Assembly (NCBI GenBank): GCA_934728355.1
Contig: CAKVEA010000003.1
Span: forward strand, 62,001 to 126,000
Length of the DNA stretch: 64,000 nt
Source of the DNA: an uncultured Eubacteriales bacterium
GTDB taxonomy: Bacteria; Bacillota; Clostridia; Oscillospirales; Acutalibacteraceae
Reading direction: 5' to 3'
The notes beneath the pieces are model-generated. The model ran no database searches. It was not told the origin of the DNA and saw nothing but the letters and a program-made list of their open reading frames with translations. The translations under genes were made by a program, and so were the position numbers. This document shows positions 41,703-50,393 of the stretch, piece after piece. How positions within the stretch are numbered: the stretch's first letter is position 1; the number at the start of each line of letters is the position of its first letter.

Positions 41703-42527
41703 ATGGTTGAGATATCAAGTAAAAATAATGAAAATATTAAATTTGCACGAAAAATTATTACAATGTCTAAAGTAAGATATAAAGAAAAATTATTTGCTGT
41801 TGAGGGAATCAGACTTTGCAGCGAAGTTTTTGAAAACGGAGTAAAAACAGTAAAAATTTTTTATACCAAAAAATGCTATGAAAAATATAAATGTTTAATA
41901 GATAGAATTTTAAATAAAGATAAACCGGAAGAATATGTTTTAAGTGAAACTGTAATGAAATATTTAAGTGATACCGAAGGACCTCAAGGAATAATTTGTT
42001 TGTGTGAATTTATTGACAAAAAAGTAAATATAACTAAAATAAAGTCATGCTCTAATATTATTTTGCTTGAAAATCTTCAAAATCCTTCTAATTTAGGAAG
42101 TATATTTAGAAGTCTAAATGCTTTCAATATAGATTTAGTGGTTATGAGTTCAAATTCATGCGATATATATAATCAAAAAGTTTTAAGAGGAAGCATGGGT
42201 GCAGTATTTAAATTAAATATAATCAATGCGGAAAACTTTTCTGAATTTATACTCCTTCTTAAAAATCAAGGTTTCAAAACATTTGCAACTGTTCCAAAAA
42301 ATGGAGTTAAATCCGTAACATGTCTTTGTGAAGTACCTAAAAAAGCTGTTGTTATGGGAAATGAAGGAAATGGCATAAGCAGTGAAGTTTTAGAGCTGTG
42401 TGATAATAAAGTAACAATTCCTATGAACAAAAATTGTGAGTCGCTTAGTGTCGCGGTTGCTGCCGGAATAGTTGCATGGGAAATGTCAAAAAAGGAGGAA
42501 GAGGAATGGACGAGCGAATTTATATGA
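41703..42527 (+). CDS. SpoU/TrmH family RNA 2'-O-methyltransferase
   Basis: A SAM-dependent RNA ribose methyltransferase with the SPOUT trefoil knot. The N-terminal substrate-binding domain has EKLFAVEGIRLCSEV. The three SpoU motifs are LLENLQNPSNLGSIFRS, VVMGNEGNGISSEV and SLSVAVAAGIVAWEM. It is 274 residues. Position beside rplT is common for this rlmB-like group in clostridia, but the target nucleotide is not known. The end overlaps the dprA start by 22 bases. Confidence 0.9.
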   Translation: MVEISSKNNENIKFARKIITMSKVRYKEKLFAVEGIRLCSEVFENGVKTVKIFYTKKCYEKYKCLIDRILNKDKPEEYVLSETVMKYLSDTEGPQGIICLCEFIDKKVNITKIKSCSNIILLENLQNPSNLGSIFRSLNAFNIDLVVMSSNSCDIYNQKVLRGSMGAVFKLNIINAENFSEFILLLKNQGFKTFATVPKNGVKSVTCLCEVPKKAVVMGNEGNGISSEVLELCDNKVTIPMNKNCESLSVAVAAGIVAWEMSKKEEEEWTSEFI

Positions 42528-43687
42528 TATGGCTCCAACAATCTTTGGGTTATGGAAATGCTGAGATAAAAATTATTGTTGAGAACAATATAAGCATAAA
42601 ATCTTTTTATGAGTCCGGTGAATTCGGTTGGAGACTTTGTGGATGCTTTACTAATGCACAAATAAAAAATATGAAAAAACATGAAAATATAGAAAAAGCA
42701 TACAGAATTTTTGAGAAATGTCAAAAACTAGGGTATGATATTGTAACTCTAGCTGACAGCAGATATCCTTATCTTTTAAAAGAAATTTCAAATCCTCCTG
42801 CTGTTCTTTACGTTAAAGGTGATGTTGATTGTTTTAAAAATAAAATCCCGATTGCTATTATAGGTAGCAGAGATCCTACTATTTACGGAGAAGAAATATG
42901 CACTGATATGGCTAGTCAGATGGCTTGTGAAGGGGCTATGATAGTGAGCGGAGGAGCCATGGGAATTGATGCAGTAGCTCACGAGGGAGCAATCTTTTCG
43001 GGAAATAAAACTATTGCAGTTTTAGGTTGTGGTATAGACTATAAGTATCTTTGGACAAATAAAGAATTACGAGATAAAATTTCAAAAAATGGTATCTTAG
43101 TTTCAGAGTATCCTCCCGGATACCCTGCTTATCCTTACAATTTTCCGAGAAGAAACAGAATTATTTCCGGTCTTTCCTTAGCTGTTATTGTTGTAGAAGC
43201 AGGAGAAAAAAGTGGTTCTTTAATTACAGCTAATTTCGCCTTGGAACAAAACAGAGATGTTCTTGTGGCTCCGGTTGATATGGAAAATCCTTTAAGTAAA
43301 GGTATAATTTCTCTTCTGAATGATGGTGCTCAAGTAGTTGAAAATCCTAAAGATTTAATTGAAAGCTATAAATTTAAATTTTCTCAGAAAAAACCAAAAC
43401 TAACCCTCAAGCATAATTATGATATTGAAAAAGAAAACTTTAATTTCGAAACGGAGCCTAACTTACAAGATAAACCTCAAAAAGAAACTTTTGATTTTTC
43501 TTTGGTTTCGAAGTATGCAGAAAAAGTCCATTCTCTTTTTGAAAATGAAACTAAAATTGATGTTGATTATATATGCAAAAAACTTGGTATGGAAGTAAAA
43601 AAAGTCTCTATAGCTTTGACAGAACTTGAAATTTATGGTCTAATAAAAAATGTTAACGGTGTATTTTATGAAAAAATTCGTGATTAA
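42506..43687 (+). CDS. dprA: DNA-processing protein DprA
   Basis: DprA protects incoming single-stranded DNA and loads RecA during transformation. The ATG at 42506 has AAAGGAGG seven bases upstream and lies within the end of the methyltransferase gene. The Rossmann-like core has IAIIGSRDPTIYG and SGGAMGIDAVAHEGA. FPRRNRIISGLSLAVIVVEA and SGSLITANFALEQNRDV are the strongest signatures. A linker leads to a C-terminal winged-helix domain. It is 393 residues. topA follows, the common dprA-topA-trmFO order. Confidence 0.96.
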   Translation: MDERIYMIWLQQSLGYGNAEIKIIVENNISIKSFYESGEFGWRLCGCFTNAQIKNMKKHENIEKAYRIFEKCQKLGYDIVTLADSRYPYLLKEISNPPAVLYVKGDVDCFKNKIPIAIIGSRDPTIYGEEICTDMASQMACEGAMIVSGGAMGIDAVAHEGAIFSGNKTIAVLGCGIDYKYLWTNKELRDKISKNGILVSEYPPGYPAYPYNFPRRNRIISGLSLAVIVVEAGEKSGSLITANFALEQNRDVLVAPVDMENPLSKGIISLLNDGAQVVENPKDLIESYKFKFSQKKPKLTLKHNYDIEKENFNFETEPNLQDKPQKETFDFSLVSKYAEKVHSLFENETKIDVDYICKKLGMEVKKVSIALTELEIYGLIKNVNGVFYEKIRD

Positions 43688-43719
43688 ATTTAAAATACTT
43701 ATGTTTGGATGGATTTAAT

Positions 43720-45822
43720 ATGAATAATTTAGTAATAGTTGAGTCGCCGGCAAAGGCAAAAACAATAAAAAAGTATCTTGGAAAAGATTATGAAATTACA
43801 TCTTCAATGGGTCATATCAGAGATTTGCCTCCCAAAAGATTAAGTGTGGATGTAAAAAAGAATTTTGAACCAAAATATCAAATAATAAAAGGAAAAGAAG
43901 AAATAGTAAAAGAACTGAAGGAGAAAGCTAAGTCTGCAGACAGGGTAATTCTTGCCACCGACCCTGACCGTGAAGGAGAAGCAATTTCCTGGCATTTGGC
44001 ATATCTTCTTAATCTTAATCTTGATGATGAGAATAGAGTCACTTTTAATGAAATAACTAAAAACGGAGTACAAAACGGTATAAAATCCCCCAGAAAAGTT
44101 GATATTGACCTTGTAAATGCTCAGCAAAGCAGAAGAGTTTTGGACAGATTGGTAGGGTATAAAGTAAGTCCGTTTTTATCTCAAAAAATATGTAAAGGTC
44201 TTTCTGCCGGGAGAGTTCAATCAGTTGCGCTCAGAATGGTTGTAGACAGAGAAAATGAAATAAAAAAATTTGTACCGAGTGAATACTGGACTATAGACGC
44301 ACAGTTTATCCCAAAAGGATCGAGAAAAAGTTTCAGTGCTTCTTTTTACGGTACTGAAAAAGAAAAAATAGAAATTAAATCTAAATCTCAAGCGGACGAA
44401 ATTCTTGCGGATCTTGAAAGCAGAATGTATGAAGTAGGAAAACTTAAAAAAGGAAAAAGAAGAAAATCTCCTGCGGCACCATTTATAACTTCTACCTTGC
44501 AGCAGGAAGCTTCCAGAAAACTTAATTTTACCGCAAAACGTACTATGGCTGCTGCTCAGACTCTTTATGAAGGTGTTGAAGTGTCTGATAAAGGTCCTGT
44601 GGGACTTATAACCTACATGAGAACAGACTCTTTAAGAATTTCGGAAGAAGCTTTGAAATCTGCACGGGAATATATTTTAGAAAAATGGGGAGAAAAATAT
44701 CTTCCTGATTCTCCAAGAAAATTTAAAACAAAAGCCGGTGCTCAAGACGGCCATGAAGCAATCAGACCTACAAACCCCTCAATTAGTCCTGATCGAGTAA
44801 AAGAAAGTTTAAGTTCGGATCAATATAAAATATATAAACTTGTTTGGGAACGTTTTATAGCAAGTCAAATGTCTAATTGTATTCAAAACACTACACAAGT
44901 TGATATTTATGCAAAAAAAGAAAACAGTGAACATAAATATTTATTTAAAGCTTCCGCTTATGATATTGCTTTTGATGGTTTTATGATTTTATATGTTGAG
45001 GGTAAAGATACTCAGCAGGAAAAAGCTAAAATTTTACCTGAACTTTTAGAAAATATGCCGTTAAAATTGAAAAGTATTGAACCAAATCAGCATTTTACCG
45101 AGCCTCCTGCAAGATATACCGAAGCTTCTTTGATAAAAGCTCTTGAAGAAGAAGGAATAGGCAGACCTTCAACATATGCTTCGATTATTTCGACTATAAC
45201 TTCAAGGGAATATGTTATTAAAGAAGCAAAATCACTTAAACCGACTGAGCTCGGTGAAGTAGTTAGCAATTTAATGACTGAAAGATTTTCAAAAATAGTG
45301 AATCTTAAATTTACCGCTCAAATGGAAAGTGATTTAGACAAAGTTGCAGAAGGAAAAATGCAATGGACTCAACCTCTTAGTAAATTTTACGAAGATCTTA
45401 CTAAAATGCTTGAAAAAGCAAAAAAAGAAATGGAAGGCATAAAAATACAACTTGAAGAGGATAAAACCGATAAAATATGTGAAAAATGCGGTAAACCTAT
45501 GGTTATAAAAAGAGGAAGATACGGGAAATTTATAGGATGTTCTGGTTATCCGGAGTGCAAAAATATTCAAAAATTAGTGGAAGAAATAGGAGTAAACTGC
45601 CCGAAATGTGGGGGAAATATCATAAAAAGAACAAGCAAAAGAAAACGTGTGTTCTATGGTTGTGGAAATTATCCTAATTGTAATTTTATCTCTTGGGATG
45701 AGCCTTTAAATGAAAGATGTCCCAGATGCGGCGAGATGCTTTTAAAGAAAAATACCAAAAAACCGAAAATTTATTGTTCTTCAAAAGAATGTGGATACGA
45801 AAAGGAATCTGAAAATGAATAA
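43720..45822 (+). CDS. topA: DNA topoisomerase I
   Basis: It relaxes negative supercoils by passing one strand through a transient nick. The ATG at 43720 begins MNNLVIVESPAKAKTIKKYL, the Toprim start. The open frame runs up to a TTG at 43705. The metal site is DPDREGEAISWHL, and the active-site tyrosine is in GLITYMRTDSLRI. Three C-terminal four-cysteine zinc modules begin CEKCGKPM, CPKCGGNI and CPRCGEML. It is 700 residues, normal. The last eight bases overlap trmFO. Confidence 0.98.
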   Translation: MNNLVIVESPAKAKTIKKYLGKDYEITSSMGHIRDLPPKRLSVDVKKNFEPKYQIIKGKEEIVKELKEKAKSADRVILATDPDREGEAISWHLAYLLNLNLDDENRVTFNEITKNGVQNGIKSPRKVDIDLVNAQQSRRVLDRLVGYKVSPFLSQKICKGLSAGRVQSVALRMVVDRENEIKKFVPSEYWTIDAQFIPKGSRKSFSASFYGTEKEKIEIKSKSQADEILADLESRMYEVGKLKKGKRRKSPAAPFITSTLQQEASRKLNFTAKRTMAAAQTLYEGVEVSDKGPVGLITYMRTDSLRISEEALKSAREYILEKWGEKYLPDSPRKFKTKAGAQDGHEAIRPTNPSISPDRVKESLSSDQYKIYKLVWERFIASQMSNCIQNTTQVDIYAKKENSEHKYLFKASAYDIAFDGFMILYVEGKDTQQEKAKILPELLENMPLKLKSIEPNQHFTEPPARYTEASLIKALEEEGIGRPSTYASIISTITSREYVIKEAKSLKPTELGEVVSNLMTERFSKIVNLKFTAQMESDLDKVAEGKMQWTQPLSKFYEDLTKMLEKAKKEMEGIKIQLEEDKTDKICEKCGKPMVIKRGRYGKFIGCSGYPECKNIQKLVEEIGVNCPKCGGNIIKRTSKRKRVFYGCGNYPNCNFISWDEPLNERCPRCGEMLLKKNTKKPKIYCSSKECGYEKESENE

Positions 45823-47113
45823 AAAAGTAAATGTTATTGGTGCCGGCCTTGCCGGATGCGAAGCTGCTTGGCAAATTGCTGGTTTAGGAATAGAAGTAAA
45901 CCTTTATGAAATGAAACCTAAAAAATTTTCTCCTGCACATAAAAGCAGTAATCTTTGTGAACTTGTTTGTTCGAACTCTTTTAAAGCATATCGGTTAGAA
46001 AGTGCTTCGGGGCTTTTAAAAGAAGAAATGAGAGTTTTGAATTCTTTAATTTTAAGTTGTGCAGACAATTGCAGAGTACCTGCAGGTGGAGCATTAGCGG
46101 TTGACAGAGAAAAATTTTCAAAGTTGGTTACAGAAAAAATTAAAGGTAATGAATTTATAAATCTAATCTCGAATGAAGTAAATAAAATTGATTTGAATGA
46201 AATTACAATAGTCGCAACAGGTCCGCTTACCTCTGAGATACTTTCTGAGGAAATAAAAAATATTTGTGGCGGGTATTTAAGCTTTTTTGATGCTGCTGCA
46301 CCTATAGTAACAGCCGAAAGTATCAATATGGATAAAGCATTTTTTGCTTCAAGGTACGGCAGAGGAAACCCTGAGGATTATTTAAATTGTCCGCTTTCAA
46401 AGGAAGAATATGAAATTTTTTATAATGAGCTTGTAAATGCTGAACGTGCAAAGCTTCATGATATCGACAAAGTAAATGTTTATGAGGGATGTATGCCTGT
46501 TGAAATAATGGCTGCCAGAGGATTCGACACCTTGAGATACGGTCCTATGAAACCGGTTGGACTAAAAAATCCAAAATCAGAAGAAAAACCATTTGCGGTT
46601 GTTCAGTTAAGAAAAGAGACTGTTAGCGGAGAACTTTATAATATGGTGGGATTTCAAACCAATCTTAAATTTCAGGAACAAAAAAGAGTTTTTGGATTGA
46701 TCCCTGCACTTGAAAATCTTGAAATAGTAAGATATGGTGTTATGCATAGAAATACTTTCATAAATTCACCCAAGCTTTTAAATTGTGATTACAGCATGAG
46801 AAGTATTCCAAATTTATTTTTTGCCGGGCAAATAACGGGGGTTGAAGGTTATATAGAATCAGCTTCTTCAGGCCTTATTGCCGGAAAAAGTGCAGCAATG
46901 AAAATTTTACAAAACAAGAGTTTTGAATTACCTAAATCTACAATGATGGGTGCTTTAGCAGGGTATATAAGTGATGAGTCAGTGAAAAACTTTCAACCAA
47001 TGGGTGCTAATTTCGGTATTATAGATTCACTTGAAGAAAAAATTAGAGATAAAAAAGAAAGGTACAAAAAAATTTCTGAAAAATCAATTGAAATTTTAAA
47101 AGGATTAAAGTAA
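45815..47113 (+). CDS. trmFO: methylenetetrahydrofolate-tRNA-(uracil54-C5)-methyltransferase TrmFO
   Basis: A folate- and FAD-dependent enzyme making ribothymidine 54 in tRNA. The ATG at 45815, with AAGGAA eight bases upstream, gives the FAD motif VNVIGAGLAGCEAAWQIA. Other blocks are HKSSNLCELVCSNSFKA and, at the C-terminus, AGQITGVEGYIESASSGL. It is 432 residues. It overlaps the topA end. It uses the folate cofactor that the folE-folK operon in this window helps to make. Confidence 0.96.
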   Translation: MNKKVNVIGAGLAGCEAAWQIAGLGIEVNLYEMKPKKFSPAHKSSNLCELVCSNSFKAYRLESASGLLKEEMRVLNSLILSCADNCRVPAGGALAVDREKFSKLVTEKIKGNEFINLISNEVNKIDLNEITIVATGPLTSEILSEEIKNICGGYLSFFDAAAPIVTAESINMDKAFFASRYGRGNPEDYLNCPLSKEEYEIFYNELVNAERAKLHDIDKVNVYEGCMPVEIMAARGFDTLRYGPMKPVGLKNPKSEEKPFAVVQLRKETVSGELYNMVGFQTNLKFQEQKRVFGLIPALENLEIVRYGVMHRNTFINSPKLLNCDYSMRSIPNLFFAGQITGVEGYIESASSGLIAGKSAAMKILQNKSFELPKSTMMGALAGYISDESVKNFQPMGANFGIIDSLEEKIRDKKERYKKISEKSIEILKGLK

Positions 47114-47138
47114 AAAAATTTTACGGAGGATTTGGTTT

Positions 47139-48146
47139 ATGAAGATAATAGTTGATGCTTGCGGTGGAGATAAAGGTAGCTTGGAAGTTTTAAGAGCCTC
47201 CAGAATGGCTTCGGATGAGCTTGGATACGAAATAGTTTTGGTCGGTGATGAAAATAATCTTAAATCCGAAAGCGAGAAAAATGGAATTTCACTAAAAGGA
47301 ATAAATATTTTTCATGCACCTGATATTATAACCATGAACGATACACCGACTGAAATTTTAAAATCTAAAAAAGAAAGTTCTATGGCAATAGGACTTAAAA
47401 TGCTTGCGGAGGAAAAAGGAGATGCTTTTGTTTCCTCGGGAAATTCAGGAGCCTTAGCAGTTGGTACAAGTTTGATAGTTAAAAGAATAAAAAAAGTTAA
47501 AAGATGTGCTTTTGCACCTGTTATACCCCACGATAAAGGAGCATTTATGCTTATCGACAGCGGTGCAAACATAGATTGTAGACCTGAAATGCTTTGCCAG
47601 TTTGGACTTATGGGATATATATACATGAAAAATGTTATGGTTGTTAAAGATCCGAAAGTAGGGCTTGTAAATATAGGAGTAGAAAAGTGTAAAGGCGGAG
47701 AAATTCGTGAAAAAGCTTATGAGCTTCTTGAAAAAAGTAACATAAATTTTATAGGTAATTTAGAAGCAAGAGACATTCCTAAAGGAACAGCAGATGTTGT
47801 TGTTGCAGACGGGTTTACCGGAAATGTAATTTTAAAACTTTATGAAGGAATGGCAACTGAAATATTCGGAAAATTCAAAAGTATACTTACGAAGAACTTT
47901 AAAAATAAAATAGCTGCTTCAATTATACAGCAAGATTTATTAGATTTAAAAAAACAAATGGATCACACCGAATTCGGTGGTGCTCCACTTATAGGTGCAT
48001 CTAAGCCCGTATTTAAAGCCCATGGCAATTCAGATGCAAAAACTTTTAAAAATGCTATCAGACTTGCAGGTGAATATTCAAAAAGAAATGTTATCAAATT
48101 GATGACTGAAGCAATTTCAGAAATCGATTTTTCTCAAGATACCTAA
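47139..48146 (+). CDS. plsX: phosphate acyltransferase PlsX
   Basis: PlsX makes acyl-phosphate from acyl-ACP for phosphatidic acid synthesis. It has IIVDACGGDKG at the N-terminus, SSGNSGALAVG near residue 107 and VVADGFTGNVILKLYEG near 225. It is 335 residues. ACGGAGG precedes the ATG. acpP, which usually lies between plsX and rnc, is missing. Confidence 0.96.
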   Translation: MKIIVDACGGDKGSLEVLRASRMASDELGYEIVLVGDENNLKSESEKNGISLKGINIFHAPDIITMNDTPTEILKSKKESSMAIGLKMLAEEKGDAFVSSGNSGALAVGTSLIVKRIKKVKRCAFAPVIPHDKGAFMLIDSGANIDCRPEMLCQFGLMGYIYMKNVMVVKDPKVGLVNIGVEKCKGGEIREKAYELLEKSNINFIGNLEARDIPKGTADVVVADGFTGNVILKLYEGMATEIFGKFKSILTKNFKNKIAASIIQQDLLDLKKQMDHTEFGGAPLIGASKPVFKAHGNSDAKTFKNAIRLAGEYSKRNVIKLMTEAISEIDFSQDT

Positions 48147-48169
48147 AAAACATAAAGGAGATGACAGAT

Positions 48170-48850
48170 TTGATAGATGAACTCGAAAAGAAAATAGATT
48201 ATACTTTCAAAAATAAAAAATTAATTAAAACCGCTTTGACACACTCTTCTTTTGCAAATGAATCAGGTGGAAAATTCGAAAGTTATGAGCGTTTTGAGTT
48301 TTTGGGTGACTCTGTTTTGGGAATTATTACTTCCGATTATATATTTAAAACTTTCCCTTGCCTCCCTGAAGGGGAATTAACAAAACTTCGTGCATTTCTT
48401 GTATGTGAAAAGCAGCTTTTCGCTTTTTCTAAAGAAATAGGTCTTAGTAAATATATAAAACTCAGCAGAGGTGAGCGCCATTGTATGGGTCAAAACAGGC
48501 CGTCCATTCTCGCCGATGTTTTTGAAGCTATATGTGCTGCAATTTACCTTGATTCCGGAATAGAAAGTGCAAGGAAATTTGTACTTAAATTTATAGTTCC
48601 TGCAATTAAGAACCCAAAAATCAAAGATGCTCAAGACTATAAAACCGACTTACAAGAAATTGTTCAAAAAAATCCAGGAGAAACCATAGAATATGCACTC
48701 ATTAAGGAAACAGGTCCTGACCACAACAAAAGATTCACTGTTGAAGTAAAAATTAATAATAATTCTCTTGGTAAGGGTGTTGGAAAGAGTAAAAAAGAAG
48801 CCGAACAACATGCAGCAAAAGAAGCACTTATTCTTATGGGATTATTTTAA
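48170..48850 (+). CDS. rnc: ribonuclease III
   Basis: It cleaves double-stranded RNA in rRNA processing. The TTG at 48170 lies nine bases after AAAGGAG. The ATG at 48161 directly abuts that box and is a poorer start. The catalytic signature is ERFEFLGDSVLG, and the second acidic motif is LADVFEAICAAIYLDSG. A double-stranded RNA-binding domain follows from about residue 155 (DYKTDLQEIVQ, GVGKSKKEAEQHAAKEAL). It is 226 residues. smc, often placed before ftsY, is absent. Confidence 0.96.
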   Translation: MIDELEKKIDYTFKNKKLIKTALTHSSFANESGGKFESYERFEFLGDSVLGIITSDYIFKTFPCLPEGELTKLRAFLVCEKQLFAFSKEIGLSKYIKLSRGERHCMGQNRPSILADVFEAICAAIYLDSGIESARKFVLKFIVPAIKNPKIKDAQDYKTDLQEIVQKNPGETIEYALIKETGPDHNKRFTVEVKINNNSLGKGVGKSKKEAEQHAAKEALILMGLF

Positions 48851-48874
48851 ATCAAATAAAAAGGAGGCAGTTAG

Positions 48875-49804
48875 ATGGGAATTTTTGATAAAATCAAAGA
48901 AGGACTGAAAAAAACAAGAAATAATATAACGCAAAAAATAGATAGTATAGTTAAGTCTTTTACTAAAATAGATGAAGAATTTTTTGAAGAGCTCGAAGAA
49001 ATTTTAATAAGCAGTGACGTTGGAGTTAAAACATCTGAGTTGATATGTGAAAATCTTAAATCTGAAGTTAAAAAAAGAGGAGAGAAAGACCCTGAAAAAA
49101 TCAAAAAAATTCTTGCTGAAGTAGTTGAAGACATGATTAAAGGAGAAAATGAACTTCATATACAGGGAAAACCTTCTGTTATTCTTGTAGTTGGAGTTAA
49201 CGGAGTAGGAAAAACCACTTCCATAGGAAAGCTTGCCGGTATGCTCAGAAATGAAGGTAAAAGTGTTGTTCTCGCGGCAGGAGACACTTTCAGAGCGGCA
49301 GCGACCGAACAACTTGAAATTTGGGCAGAAAGATCTAAATGTCATTTAGTAAAACAGCCCGAAGGTTCAGATTCTGCTGCTGTTATATTTGATGCTATAT
49401 CTTCAGCTAAAGCAAGAAAAGCTGATGTTGTAATATGCGATACAGCTGGTAGACTTCATAACAAACAAAATTTAATGAGAGAACTTGAAAAAATAAATAA
49501 AGTTATAAACAGAGAGCTTCCTGAAAGTGATAAAGAAATCCTTTTGGTAATTGATGCTTCAACAGGTCAAAACGGACTTAATCAAGCTTTAGAATTTAAA
49601 AAAATTCTTGATTTAACAGGGATTATTTTAACTAAGCTCGACGGTAGTGCCAAAGGAGGAATAGTTTTAGCAATAAAGAATGAGCTTGAAGTTCCGGTTA
49701 AATTTATAGGTATAGGTGAAGACATAGATAGCCTTAGAAAATTTAATGCCGAAGAGTTTTCAAGGGCTATGTTTGAAAAAGGAGATGAAGAAAAAAATGT
49801 ATGA
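48875..49804 (+). CDS. ftsY: signal recognition particle receptor FtsY
   Basis: FtsY docks SRP-ribosome complexes at the membrane. The N domain is followed by the GTPase G domain with VVGVNGVGKTTSIGKLAG near residue 106, DTFRAAATEQLE, DTAGRLHNK and TKLDGSAKGG. It has no long acidic N-terminal domain, so it is the short 309-residue form. AAAGGAGG precedes the ATG. The stop overlaps the yqeK start by eight bases. Confidence 0.97.
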   Translation: MGIFDKIKEGLKKTRNNITQKIDSIVKSFTKIDEEFFEELEEILISSDVGVKTSELICENLKSEVKKRGEKDPEKIKKILAEVVEDMIKGENELHIQGKPSVILVVGVNGVGKTTSIGKLAGMLRNEGKSVVLAAGDTFRAAATEQLEIWAERSKCHLVKQPEGSDSAAVIFDAISSAKARKADVVICDTAGRLHNKQNLMRELEKINKVINRELPESDKEILLVIDASTGQNGLNQALEFKKILDLTGIILTKLDGSAKGGIVLAIKNELEVPVKFIGIGEDIDSLRKFNAEEFSRAMFEKGDEEKNV

Positions 49805-50366
49805 TTTGATTGAAATTTGTAAAGATTTGAAAAGCAAAGTTTCTGAAAAAAGATATAATCATTGTGTGAATGTTGGAAATATGGCAAAAAAACTTGCAAA
49901 AGTTCACGGAGCGGATGAAAAAAAAGCATATATTGCTGGCATACTTCATGATATTGCTAAAGAAATGTCTTATAAAGAACAGCTTGAAGTTTTAGGGGAA
50001 AGAAATTTTTATCCTTCTGAATATTCAAGTAAAAATTATAGGATTTTTCATGGTTGGGTTGGAAGTATATACGTAAAAAAGAATTTTAATATAGATGATG
50101 AGGACGTTCTGAATGCAATAAGATATCATACAACCGGAAGAAAAAGTATGAGCAAACTAGAAAAAATAATTTACAATGCAGATTGCGTTTCTGTAGAAAG
50201 AAGATTTGAAGGTGTAGAATATTTTAGACGTGCTTCTTTATCGAATTTAGATATAGTTATAATAGATAAGCTAGCGGGGGCTATGAAAGATTGTTTGAAA
50301 AAACAAAGAATTATAATGCGTGATACTTACGAAGCTTATAATGATTTGATAGAAAATTATAAATAA
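49797..50366 (+). CDS. yqeK: HD-domain hydrolase YqeK
   Basis: YqeK family proteins are symmetrical Ap4A hydrolases that remove alarmone dinucleotides. The ATG at 49797, behind GGAGATGAAG inside ftsY, gives a start with an HCVNVGNMAKKLAKVHG block. The metal motif HDIAKE is near residue 51, and IRYHTTGRKSMSKLEKIIY holds further metal ligands. It is 189 residues. nadD, its usual upstream neighbour, is not here. Confidence 0.92.
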   Translation: MYDLIEICKDLKSKVSEKRYNHCVNVGNMAKKLAKVHGADEKKAYIAGILHDIAKEMSYKEQLEVLGERNFYPSEYSSKNYRIFHGWVGSIYVKKNFNIDDEDVLNAIRYHTTGRKSMSKLEKIIYNADCVSVERRFEGVEYFRRASLSNLDIVIIDKLAGAMKDCLKKQRIIMRDTYEAYNDLIENYK

Positions 50367-50393
50367 AACACTTTGAAAAGAGGTAAAATTTAA

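Noticed and set aside
48161..48169. ATG at 48161 as the start of rnc
   Set aside because: It directly abuts the AAAGGAG box. The TTG nine bases later has normal spacing and gives the family N-terminus.
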